Below are positions 7,827 through 14,755 of a stretch of 32,719 nucleotides of DNA, one piece after another. This DNA comes from DASRUP01 sp036397395 (GTDB lineage Bacteria; Patescibacteriota; Minisyncoccia; Minisyncoccales; UBA10102): the NCBI GenBank assembly GCA_036397395.1, contig DASWIZ010000018.1, positions 1 through 32,719 on the forward strand, given 5' to 3'. The first letter of the stretch is position 1, and every line of letters begins with the position of its first letter. The position numbers and the translations under genes were made by a program. The notes below the pieces were generated by a model, which saw nothing but the letters and a program-made list of their open reading frames with translations, was not told the origin of the DNA and searched no databases.

Positions 7827-8943
7827 TGGGCATAATTACATACACATATCCTTGCTGTCCTCCCGGACGGAGCAGCGCGGGGCCGTCTTCCCCATTGAGC
7901 ATAAGCTCACACCGGGAATCTTTCATTTGTAAAAGTCCCTCCAGTAAAAACCTCCAATTAAAGGCAACGGCAACGTTTTGTCCGGTAACCTCTGCCTCAA
8001 GCGAAGAGTGGTTTTCTCCCGCTTCTACACTTTTGGAGTTACAGGAGACGGTCTTTTTCAAAGCATCCACAACCAACGCGAGTTCTGAAGTTTTCCCCGC
8101 GAACACGCTTGCCGCTTTTACGTGCGCAATGAACTCGTCTTTTACAAGTACTACTTTTGTTTTGTGGTCTTTTGGGATGACGTTTTGGTAATCGGGATAC
8201 TCCCCGTCAATAAGGCGGGAAACAACCTGGATGCGCAGGGGCAGCGCTTCTTCCTGGTTTGCGTAGTCAAACGCCGCTTGAGAGGGGGATATATACACCT
8301 TTATCACTCCCTGTCGTTCTGAAAAAATAGAAAGGAGCTCTTTTGCGGTACGCTGGGGAAGTATAAAACTTTGTTCTTTCTCGTTTGGTTTTTCAAACAC
8401 GATCTTTTTCTCGGCAAGACGAAAACTGTCGGTCGCCACAACGCGAAGCAGCTCCTTTTCAAAGACAAAAAAAATTCCTCCTATTTCCGGCCGCGCCTGG
8501 CTTTGTCCCACCATGCCCACCACTTGGCTTAACCCCTTACAAAGCGCGCTTGCCTGAATTTCAACAAACAAGTCTGCCTCTTTGGGGGTAGGGATAATGG
8601 GAAACTCGTCGGCGTTTGCTGTGCGTAGGGTAGTATGAAAACCACCGGCCGTGACCTCTAACCCCCCTTCTCTTCCTTGGAGAGAGATGTGCTGCTCGCC
8701 GATGGCGCTTAAAAGCGGAGACATAAAACGAGGCGCAAACACCACGCCGCCCTTTTGTGTTGTATTCGCAAGAAACTCGCACATAACCCCTATTTGCAAG
8801 TCGGTTGCCGCCAGTTTTATTTTATTTTCTTCCGCCACGGCTAAAACGTTTTGCAAAATCGCCAAGGAGGGATTTCGCCCCACGGCGCGCTCAACAATCC
8901 CCAATCCTTCTTTTAAGTGTTCTCTCATAACAACGGCTTGCAT
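7816..8943 (-). CDS. dnaN: DNA polymerase III beta sliding clamp
   Basis: Ring-shaped processivity clamp of the replicative polymerase. Length 375 aa matches the family. The three-domain clamp pattern is visible: N-terminal MQAVVMREHLKEGL, central TANADEFP and GIFFVFEKELLRVVATDSFRLA, and the LIDGEYPDYQNVIP domain 2-3 junction. The C-terminal YVYVIMPIKA matches the conserved ending that forms the peptide-binding pocket. It lies downstream of dnaA on the same strand, the canonical order, separated by 170 bp with origin-like features. It converges with the PBP gene with an 11-bp overlap. Confidence 0.94.
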   Translation of the reverse strand: MQAVVMREHLKEGLGIVERAVGRNPSLAILQNVLAVAEENKIKLAATDLQIGVMCEFLANTTQKGGVVFAPRFMSPLLSAIGEQHISLQGREGGLEVTAGGFHTTLRTANADEFPIIPTPKEADLFVEIQASALCKGLSQVVGMVGQSQARPEIGGIFFVFEKELLRVVATDSFRLAEKKIVFEKPNEKEQSFILPQRTAKELLSIFSERQGVIKVYISPSQAAFDYANQEEALPLRIQVVSRLIDGEYPDYQNVIPKDHKTKVVLVKDEFIAHVKAASVFAGKTSELALVVDALKKTVSCNSKSVEAGENHSSLEAEVTGQNVAVAFNWRFLLEGLLQMKDSRCELMLNGEDGPALLRPGGQQGYVYVIMPIKA

Positions 8944-9113
8944 AATAAATATAATAACTAGTTTATTTTCTTATTGTTATTATTGTGCTTGTGTATAAGT
9001 TTTTGCGCCCTATTAAATAAGCTCAATATTGTTTCTGGGAAAGCTGTGGATGCGGCTGGGGAAAACAAACGCCCGGGGAGATACAATAAAAAAGCCTTTT
9101 TGTTTTCCCCGTT
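8944..9113. other. dnaA-dnaN intergenic region, candidate part of oriC
   Basis: This 170-bp gap starts with a very AT-rich stretch (8944-8990, almost only A/T) suitable for unwinding. It contains a DnaA box TGTGTATAA (8990-8998, reverse of TTATACACA) and a near-match TGTGGATGC (9045-9053). A 12-bp perfect inverted repeat (9058-9069 and 9099-9110) sits just after the dnaA stop and may be a terminator or structural element. Origin function is inferred from gene context and box content; GC skew was not computed. Confidence 0.55.
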
Positions 9114-10475
9114 CTATCCACCGTAAATCCTCTGCTTTATTAAACTTAGTTCGTCTGTTAAAACTTCAGATTCCTGGGCTTCTTTTCCTATTTTTTCGCA
9201 GGCGTAAATTGCGGTTGTGTGGTCTTTCCCCCCAAATTTTTGCCCAATTAAAGGGTACGAAGCCTTAAGCTCTTCCCGCAAAAGGTACATTGCAATTTGG
9301 CGCGGCCTGACTACCTCTTTTTTGCGAGAAAGGGCCAAAATTTCTTTTTCTTTCAAATCGTAAAACTCGGCCACTATTTGTATGATTTTTTTCGAGCTTA
9401 CCTGCTTACTTGGGTTTTGGATAACAGTCCGGAGCAGAGAGCGGGACTCTTGTATAGAGGGAGTTTTATGGTTGAGCCTATAAAAAGCGAACAGCCGATT
9501 AAGAGCTCCTTCGAGCTCCCGAATATTTCTTTGAATATGGCTTACCACATAATCGCAGACCTCGTTATCGAGTTCTATATTGTGCTCTTGGAGTTTTCTT
9601 TTCAAGATTGCCATTCTTGTTTCAAAATCCGGACTGCTGATATCGGCGATCATGCCTCCTTCAAAACGGGAGCGAAGGCGTTCTTCGAGCGCGGGGATGG
9701 ATTTTGGAGGGCGGTCTGAAGAAAAAATAATTTGCTTCCCGTGCTCGTGCAGGGCGTTAAAAGTATGGAAGAGCTCTTCCTGGGTTTTATCTTTTCCGGC
9801 CAAAAACTGAATATCGTCAATAATAAGGATATCAAGCTCGCGGTACAGGGATCGAAAAGCGTCAATGGTGTGGTTGCGAATCGCAGACACCACGCCAGTG
9901 GTAAAGCGCTCAGAGGTAATATACCTGATTTTTTTGCGCGGGAGCTCTTTTGTTATTTGGTTCCCGACCGCCTGTAGCAAGTGGGTTTTTCCAAGGCCTA
10001 CGCCCCCGTACACAAAAAAAGGATTGTAAATGGTGCCGGGTTCCTTTACCACGGCAAAAGAAGCCGCGTGGGCAAGCTCGTTAAAAGGGCCTACGACAAA
10101 GCTGTCAAAGGTATATTTTGGATTTAGGTTTGTGGAACGGTCAATTTTAAGTTCCTGGAATTCAAGCTGGTTGGTTTCTTGCCGGGGGGAAGTTTTTTCT
10201 TCCGGCGCCGCTTTTTGGCGAGCTAAGAGTCCTCGTTCAACCGTGTACCGAACCTCTTTTATTTCGGTATCTAGGCTGCGAATAATATGAAAAATAAGCT
10301 TGTTGTATTTGTTTTCCAGCCATTCTTTTGAAAAGTTGTTGGGCACAGAAACTAAAAGCTGCCCATCTTTTTTTGAAAGAATGTACGTATTTTTAAGCCA
10401 CGTGGAAAAGTTTGCTGGTGAGATTTGAAATTGAAGCTGGGCAAGAACCGCCCGCCAAAGATCTTCTTTAATCAT
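9114..10475 (-). CDS. dnaA: Chromosomal replication initiator DnaA
   Basis: AAA+ initiator that binds DnaA boxes and opens the origin. Length 453 aa is typical. Domain I (1-80) includes FSTWLKNTYI and the ENKYNKLI helix; a short polar linker follows. Walker A is GGVGLGKT (157-164), Walker B is LDILIIDDIQFLAGK, and sensor 1 includes QIIFSSDRPPK. Domain IV has the DnaA signature GGKDHTTAIYACEKI for box recognition. The start at 10475 gives a standard N-terminus. It is divergent from rpmH and upstream of dnaN, the classical origin arrangement. Confidence 0.96.
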   Translation of the reverse strand: MIKEDLWRAVLAQLQFQISPANFSTWLKNTYILSKKDGQLLVSVPNNFSKEWLENKYNKLIFHIIRSLDTEIKEVRYTVERGLLARQKAAPEEKTSPRQETNQLEFQELKIDRSTNLNPKYTFDSFVVGPFNELAHAASFAVVKEPGTIYNPFFVYGGVGLGKTHLLQAVGNQITKELPRKKIRYITSERFTTGVVSAIRNHTIDAFRSLYRELDILIIDDIQFLAGKDKTQEELFHTFNALHEHGKQIIFSSDRPPKSIPALEERLRSRFEGGMIADISSPDFETRMAILKRKLQEHNIELDNEVCDYVVSHIQRNIRELEGALNRLFAFYRLNHKTPSIQESRSLLRTVIQNPSKQVSSKKIIQIVAEFYDLKEKEILALSRKKEVVRPRQIAMYLLREELKASYPLIGQKFGGKDHTTAIYACEKIGKEAQESEVLTDELSLIKQRIYGG

Positions 10476-10507
10476 GTGCGTCCGAACAATGGGAATATAT
10501 GGTTTTT

Positions 10508-10537
10508 ATTATATACCACAAGAACAAGTCTGTGCAA
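10508..10537 (-). promoter_or_regulatory. dnaA promoter
   Basis: On the minus strand, -35 TTGCAC (10532-10537), 18-bp spacer, perfect -10 TATAAT (10508-10513). The leader would be ~25 nt. DnaA boxes at 10561-10580 lie just upstream, so autoregulation by DnaA is plausible. Confidence 0.65.
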
Positions 10538-10560
10538 AATAAAGGAAAACTCCCAGGGGA

Positions 10561-10580
10561 TGTGAATAACCTGTGGATAT
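10561..10580. promoter_or_regulatory. Pair of DnaA boxes between dnaA and rpmH
   Basis: TGTGAATAA (10561-10569) is the reverse complement of TTATTCACA, a full match to TTATNCACA. TGTGGATAT (10572-10580) is one base from the consensus. They have the same orientation, about one helical turn apart. They support an origin or an autoregulatory site in this 188-bp gap. Confidence 0.65.
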
Positions 10581-10627
10581 ATTGGGTAAAACCGAGAATC
10601 CGCCATTATTGCCCATATTTCTGCTCA

Positions 10628-10656
10628 TTGACCTCGCTCTTGTTTTTAGCTATACT
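10628..10656 (+). promoter_or_regulatory. rpmH promoter, predicted leaderless
   Basis: TTGACC (10628-10633), 17-bp spacer, TATACT (10651-10656). The rpmH ATG follows after only 7 nt, so the expected transcription start coincides with the start codon. Confidence 0.8.
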
Positions 10657-10663
10657 GATTATT

Positions 10664-10798
10664 ATGAGCATTACATACCAGCCGAGAAAAAAGAAGAGAG
10701 CGAGAACGCACGGATTTCTAAAGAAAATGCGCTCTCAAGGGGGCAGAGCTACAATAGCAAAACGGCGAAAGAAGGGAAGAAAAAAACTAACCGCGTGA
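10664..10798 (+). CDS. rpmH: 50S ribosomal protein L34
   Basis: A 44-residue, highly basic protein. The pattern MSITYQP, RKKKRARTHGFLKKM and GRATIAKRRKKGRKKLTA is the full L34 signature. The ATG at 10664 was chosen because residue 4-7 TYQP aligns exactly with the family N-terminus; a longer frame upstream is not conserved-looking. The promoter's -10 ends 7 nt before this ATG, suggesting a leaderless mRNA. The stop overlaps the rnpA GTG start, as in many bacteria where rpmH-rnpA form an operon. Confidence 0.95.
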   Translation: MSITYQPRKKKRARTHGFLKKMRSQGGRATIAKRRKKGRKKLTA

Positions 10799-11139
10799 CG
10801 CTTTTGAAAGAGGCCCGCCTAAAGAAAACCCGCGAGTTCCAACGAGTTTTTTCCCGCGGCAAAGGATTTTCTGCGGGAAATCTGTTGCTGAAAATTAACT
10901 CCAAAGAAAAGGACGCGATCAAGTTTGGAATTGTAGTTAGTAAAAAAGTTGCCAAGCAGGCGGTAACACGAAACCGAATACGACGCGTTCTTAAAGAGGC
11001 CTTGCGGCAAGAACAAGGAGAAATTGCAAAAGGGGTTGAGGCTGTTCTTGTGGTTCTTCCTGGTTTTCAAGACCAAGGGGCCAAAGAAGCAAGAAAGATT
11101 TTGCGCCATCTTTTTCAAAAAGCATCGTTGTTCCAGTAG
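10795..11139 (+). CDS. rnpA: Ribonuclease P protein component
   Basis: Protein subunit of RNase P, which trims tRNA 5' leaders together with the rnpB RNA (not in this window). From GTG 10795 it has 114 residues, normal for RnpA. The N-terminal FQRVFSRGKGF, the central IKFGIVVSKKV and the RNR-type motif TRNRIRRVLKEALR are diagnostic. GTG at 10795 overlaps the rpmH stop (GTGA) and is preferred because the longer open frame upstream overlaps all of rpmH. The 3' end is followed 4 nt later by yidC. Confidence 0.92.
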   Translation: MTLLKEARLKKTREFQRVFSRGKGFSAGNLLLKINSKEKDAIKFGIVVSKKVAKQAVTRNRIRRVLKEALRQEQGEIAKGVEAVLVVLPGFQDQGAKEARKILRHLFQKASLFQ

Positions 11140-11143
11140 CCAT

Positions 11144-11884
11144 ATGGAATTTTTTATTACCATTTATAACCTATTCTTATTTCAACCCATTTTTAACGCG
11201 TTAATCTGGCTGTCGCAGAACGTGCCGGGAAAGGATTTTGGGGTTGCCGTAATTCTTCTTACGGTTGTGGTTCGGCTGGTTTCTTACCCATTGGGGGCTA
11301 AAGCAATAAAAGCGCAGAAAAAATTTGCGGAGCTCCAACCCAAAATCAAAGAAGTGCAGGAGAAGTTCAAAAATAAAAGGGAGGAGCAAACAAAAGCCAT
11401 GGCAGACTTATTCAGAGAGGCGAACATAAATCCTTTTGCCTCTTTCGCGCCCTTTTTTATACAAATCCCTATTTTTATTGTGCTGTACCACACGTTTTCC
11501 GGGGGCTTTGGCGCAGAGCGGTTTTCTTTACTGTACTCTTTTGTGGAAGTGCCAGAACAACTGAACACCTGGTTCCTCGGGTTCATAGATCTCAACACGC
11601 GTTTTTTCCCGCTTGCTTTAGCGGCGGGGGCGCTGCAGTTTTTGCGACTCAAGCAAATGGAGGTAAAAGGGAAAAAAGAACAAAAAAATAAGGAAAAAAA
11701 GAGCGGAGGCAAGCCAGACTTCTCTTCCCTGATACAAAAACAAATGCTGTACATTCTTCCCGTGCTTATCATATGGATTGCTTCTAGGTTACCTGCCGCG
11801 TTTGGTTTGTATATTATAACCACCACTGTTTTTGACATGTGGCAGCAGTGGTTTATTACAAAAAGAGAGTCCCATACACCATGA
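11144..11884 (+). CDS. yidC: Membrane protein insertase YidC/OxaA
   Basis: Inserts and folds inner-membrane proteins with or without SecYEG. From ATG 11144 it has 246 residues, the short Oxa1-like form without the large periplasmic domain of proteobacterial YidC. The opening hydrophobic segment precedes DFGVAVILLTVVVRLVSYPLGAKAIKAQKK, which holds the conserved hydrophilic-groove Arg. A charged cytoplasmic coiled hairpin (KFAELQPKIKEVQEK) follows, then NPFASFAPFFIQIPIFIVLYHTF. Two more helices lie near the C-terminus. ATG 11144 is favoured over the open frame from 11024, which overlaps rnpA. The stop overlaps the jag start (ATGA). Confidence 0.92.
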   Translation: MEFFITIYNLFLFQPIFNALIWLSQNVPGKDFGVAVILLTVVVRLVSYPLGAKAIKAQKKFAELQPKIKEVQEKFKNKREEQTKAMADLFREANINPFASFAPFFIQIPIFIVLYHTFSGGFGAERFSLLYSFVEVPEQLNTWFLGFIDLNTRFFPLALAAGALQFLRLKQMEVKGKKEQKNKEKKSGGKPDFSSLIQKQMLYILPVLIIWIASRLPAAFGLYIITTTVFDMWQQWFITKRESHTP

Positions 11885-12351
11885 TTACCAAAGGCGATCT
11901 CGAAACTATTAAAAAAGAAACAGAAAAACTTCTTGGGTTTCTTGGAGCGCACGGAACTTTTGAAGCGTTGGTAAAAGAAGATACCCAGACAATTCACATA
12001 CAAGTACGGGTAGAAGACCCAAAGCTTTTTATTGGGGAAAAGGGCCAAACACTTTTTGAAATACAGCATCTTGTAAAGCTGATTATTCGGAAAAAACTGC
12101 CAGATACGGCCCTCTATTACATTTCCCTGGACATGAACGATTACAAAAGGAACAAAGAAGAGTATTTGCAAGACCTGGCCAGAACAACGGCAGACGAGGT
12201 TTCCCTGCTGAAAAAGGCAAAAGAGCTTCCGCCCATGCCTTCGGGGGAGCGGCGCATTATTCATGCCGCTCTCGGAGAAAGAACTGACGTTGTTTCAGAA
12301 AGTATCGGAGAAGAGCCAGACCGCAGGGTCGTTATTAAAATAAAAAGCTAG
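11881..12351 (+). CDS. jag: Jag/KhpB-type RNA-binding protein (KH and R3H domains)
   Basis: RNA-binding protein usually encoded after yidC, linked in other bacteria to cell-wall growth control together with KhpA. From ATG 11881 it has 156 residues. The KH domain carries the GxxG loop in LFIGEKGQTLFEIQHLV. The R3H domain near the C-terminus has LPPMPSGERRIIHAAL, with the Arg-x3-His core as ERRIIH. The family's N-terminal Jag-N domain appears absent or reduced. ATG overlaps the yidC stop (ATGA), so rpmH-rnpA-yidC-jag reads as one operon. Confidence 0.9.
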   Translation: MITKGDLETIKKETEKLLGFLGAHGTFEALVKEDTQTIHIQVRVEDPKLFIGEKGQTLFEIQHLVKLIIRKKLPDTALYYISLDMNDYKRNKEEYLQDLARTTADEVSLLKKAKELPPMPSGERRIIHAALGERTDVVSESIGEEPDRRVVIKIKS

Positions 12352-12354
12352 TTT

Positions 12355-12429
12355 TGGTGCCCCCGGAAGGAATCGAACCCTCATCCCGAGATCCGAAGTC
12401 TCGTACGTTATCCGTTACGCCACGGGGGC
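12355..12429 (-). tRNA. tRNA-Arg (anticodon TCG)
   Basis: On the minus strand the acceptor stem GCCCCCG/CGGGGGC is perfect. The D-arm GCGT...ACGT, a 5-bp anticodon stem CGAGA/TCTCG with loop CTTCGGA (anticodon TCG), and a T-arm with TTCGATT are all present. CCA is encoded (12355-12357). It decodes CGA codons and lies between jag and cca on the opposite strand. Confidence 0.95.
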
Positions 12430-12456
12430 GCAGCATCTCAATAGTACCTTACAAAA

Positions 12457-12485
12457 TTGAAAAATTCAATGAAATAAGCTAAGAT
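12457..12485 (+). promoter_or_regulatory. cca promoter, predicted leaderless
   Basis: TTGAAA (12457-12462), 17-bp spacer, TAAGAT (12480-12485). The cca ATG at 12493 follows after 7 nt, so the transcript should begin at or next to the start codon. Confidence 0.6.
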
Positions 12486-12492
12486 TGGGCTT

Positions 12493-13947
12493 ATGAAGCA
12501 GCACATCCCCGCCCAAGTCAATAAGGTTGTGGAAGCGCTTGAAAAGCAGGGGTTTGAAGCCTTTGTGGTGGGCGGGTGCGTGCGCGATTTGCTATTAGGG
12601 AAAGAGCCTGAAGACTGGGATGTCGCAACGAACGCAAAACCCGAAGAGGTTCAAAAAATCTTTCCCAAGCACTTTTACGAAAATAAGTTTTTTACCGTAA
12701 CCGTGCTTGCAGAAAGCGAAAATGCCAGACTAAAGGAAATTGAGGTTACTACATATCGGTCAGATCATAAGTATGCAGACTATAGGAGGCCGGGAGAGGT
12801 ACGGTATGCGAAAATGTTAGAGGAAGATCTGTCGCGGCGAGATTTTACGGTAAACGCTGTTGCTCTGAACACACAAGAGGAATACATTGATCCTTTCGAG
12901 GGTCGAAAAGACCTGAAGGCGAAAATTCTTCGTGCCGTAGGGGTTGCAGAAAAGCGTTTTCAGGAAGACGCTTTGCGCATGATGCGGGCGGCCAGGCTCG
13001 CGACCGTTCTAAAATTTACCATTGAAGAACAAACAAAACAAGCGATTCAGGAAAACGCGGCCTTGCTGCAAGAAATTTCAAAAGAGCGCATTCAAGACGA
13101 GTTGGTAAAAATTATTATGGCAGATAATGCTATGCAGGGCATTGAGTTGTTGCGAGAACTGAAGCTGCTGGAGTATATTATGCCGGAGCTTGAAGAAGGG
13201 TATGGGATAGAACAGAACAAGCATCATAAATATACCGTTTGGGAGCACAACTTGCTGTCATTGGACTACGCAGCAAAGCAGAACTGGAGTTCTTCTGTGC
13301 GCGTAGCTTCGTTGCTGCACGACGTGGCAAAACCAAGGGTAAAACGCGGCCAGGGGAAAGACGCCACTTTTTACGACCACGAAGTAGTGGGCGCCAGTAT
13401 GGCAAAAAGAATACTGCAACGGTTAAAGTTCCCGAACAAAGACATAGAGAGCGTAACAAACCTTATTCGCTACCACATGTTTTACTATAATGTGGACGAG
13501 GTAACGGAGTCTGCGGTTCGACGGCTGGTGCGTAAAATAGGGCCAGAAAACGTGCAAGATTTACTAAAACTTCGCCAGGCAGACCGCATTGGGTCGGGTG
13601 TTCCCAAGGCTGAACCCTATAAGTTTCGCCACCTAAAGTATGTAATAGAAAAAGTGGCGCAAGACCCCATATCTTCCAGTATGCTTAAGATAAACGGCAA
13701 CGATATTATGCACATGGGAAAATTACAACCAGGGCCAAGGGTGGGACACATACTGGATGTCCTACTGGGCGAGATATTGGAAGAGCCTAAAAACAACACA
13801 AAAGCGCACCTGGGAAAACGGGCCAAGGAGCTCCTGGAGCTTCCAGAACAAGAACTTCACAAGCAAGCTGTAAAGTCGCGCCAGGAACGGGAACACATAG
13901 AAACGCGCCGCGACGAAATGACTAAACAAAAGTACTGGGTTGGTTAA
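12493..13947 (+). CDS. cca: CCA tRNA nucleotidyltransferase with HD domain
   Basis: Class II nucleotidyltransferase that adds or repairs the 3' CCA of tRNAs; two of the four tRNAs here lack an encoded CCA and need it. Length 484 aa. The N-terminal catalytic motif is VVGGCVRDLLLGKEPEDWDVAT with the DxD metal ligands. Motif LSRRDFTVNAVAL and the RNA-binding FQEDALRMMRAARLA follow. An HD phosphohydrolase domain (VASLLHDVAKP, then FYDHEVVG) lies around 270-320. The last ~20 residues are duplicated 729 bp downstream (14611-14676), indicating an insertion or recombination at the gene's 3' end. Confidence 0.94.
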   Translation: MKQHIPAQVNKVVEALEKQGFEAFVVGGCVRDLLLGKEPEDWDVATNAKPEEVQKIFPKHFYENKFFTVTVLAESENARLKEIEVTTYRSDHKYADYRRPGEVRYAKMLEEDLSRRDFTVNAVALNTQEEYIDPFEGRKDLKAKILRAVGVAEKRFQEDALRMMRAARLATVLKFTIEEQTKQAIQENAALLQEISKERIQDELVKIIMADNAMQGIELLRELKLLEYIMPELEEGYGIEQNKHHKYTVWEHNLLSLDYAAKQNWSSSVRVASLLHDVAKPRVKRGQGKDATFYDHEVVGASMAKRILQRLKFPNKDIESVTNLIRYHMFYYNVDEVTESAVRRLVRKIGPENVQDLLKLRQADRIGSGVPKAEPYKFRHLKYVIEKVAQDPISSSMLKINGNDIMHMGKLQPGPRVGHILDVLLGEILEEPKNNTKAHLGKRAKELLELPEQELHKQAVKSRQEREHIETRRDEMTKQKYWVG

Positions 13948-13954
13948 AATATTA

Positions 13955-14551
13955 ATGATACGAACACAAGCAAATAAACTTGCCTACCACTTTAAGTGGG
14001 GCAAAATCATAGGAAAAATAGTAAAGTACGTTTGGTGGAAGCCGCGGGCAAGAAAATCAGCAAAACATATTTTTCCGGAAATTCCTCTAGGAGCCAATGT
14101 GCTGGATATTGGAGCAGGAAACGGCCTTATTGCAGAAATTATTGCGCAAGAGAAAAGCGCCCACGTAACCTTGATAGATGTCCTTGACTGGAATCTCTCG
14201 AAACTTCCCCTTTTCCTGTACGATGGAATACGCATTCCTTTCGAAAACAAGCAGTTTGACGTTGTTTTGCTTATTGATGTTGTCCACCATGCAGAAGACG
14301 AAGAAGCTTTGCTGAAAGAAGCAATTCGTGTGGGGAAGAAGGTAGTTCTCGTAGAAGAAGTGCATAGCCATAAAGGCATGAGTATATTGGCGAATATTAC
14401 TGATAACTTACAGTATTTTCTTTATGGCATGACAATAGGCGTGCATCACCGCAATCAAGCCCAGTGGCTTGCGTTTGTTCGGTCAATTTCGCCAAACGCA
14501 CAATGTGTGGGATCTTATTTATACCACGCAGTGTATCGAGTTAGCGAGTAA
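13955..14551 (+). CDS. Class I SAM-dependent methyltransferase
   Basis: About 198 residues from ATG 13955 (a TTG at 13940 would overlap the end of cca). SAM-binding motif I is VLDIGAGNGLIAEII, and motif II ends in the acidic residue of THVTLID-like VTLIDV. A later FDVVLLIDVVHHAEDEEALLKEAIRV matches the Methyltransf_11/25 pattern. A hydrophobic stretch near FLYGMTIG is not clearly membrane-spanning. The substrate is unknown. The gene lies precisely between two copies of the cca 3' end, so it probably arrived as cargo of an insertion. Confidence 0.8.
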   Translation: MIRTQANKLAYHFKWGKIIGKIVKYVWWKPRARKSAKHIFPEIPLGANVLDIGAGNGLIAEIIAQEKSAHVTLIDVLDWNLSKLPLFLYDGIRIPFENKQFDVVLLIDVVHHAEDEEALLKEAIRVGKKVVLVEEVHSHKGMSILANITDNLQYFLYGMTIGVHHRNQAQWLAFVRSISPNAQCVGSYLYHAVYRVSE

Positions 14552-14610
14552 AAGTCACGGGGCATAGTATACCGGTAGTACCCCGTACCAGAGCAAAACG
14601 CAATACGGGG

Positions 14611-14676
14611 CAGGAGCGCGACCAGGTCGAAACCCATCGCGACGAAATGACTAAACAAAAGTATTGGGTAAAATAA
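14611..14676 (+). pseudogene. Second, detached copy of the cca 3' end
   Basis: These 66 bases encode QERDQVETHRDEMTKQKYWVK plus stop, matching the last 21 codons of cca (13882-13947) at 52 of 66 bases by hand count. The middle stretch around the GACGAAATGACTAAACAAAA core is identical, while flanks differ mostly at silent or conservative sites. The differences look like those between homologous genes of related strains. It ends 5 bp before tRNA-Pro. It has no start codon of its own that would make a gene. Confidence 0.85.
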
Positions 14677-14681
14677 CGAAA

Positions 14682-14755
14682 CGGGGCGTAGCCTAGCAGT
14701 CTAAGGCACCGGCTTCGGGAGCCGGAGATCGGAGGTGCGAATCCTCTCGCCCCGA
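14682..14755 (+). tRNA. tRNA-Pro (anticodon CGG), with atypical D/T loops
   Basis: The acceptor stem CGGGGCG/CGCCCCG is perfect. The anticodon stem CCGGC/GCCGG encloses TTCGGGA, giving anticodon CGG (codon CCG). The T-loop is TGCGAAT, with G where the nearly universal T55 (pseudouridine) should be. The D-loop has GT where GG (18-19) is normal, so the usual elbow contacts would be altered. CCA is not encoded (ACCC). It may be functional with a variant elbow, or decaying after nearby insertions. Confidence 0.85.

Noticed and set aside
9058..9110. 12-bp inverted repeat as a confident dnaA terminator
   Set aside because: It is well placed, but the 29-nt loop and missing U-tract on the minus strand make termination uncertain; it is noted within the origin-region entry only.
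11284..12264. 326-aa minus-strand ORF
   Set aside because: It is antisense to yidC and jag, both clearly real by motif; composition is a shadow of those genes.
14541..14755. C-terminal extension of the endonuclease as real protein
   Set aside because: This part is antisense to tRNA-Pro and the cca fragment, so the residues are an accident of an open frame, not a conserved domain.
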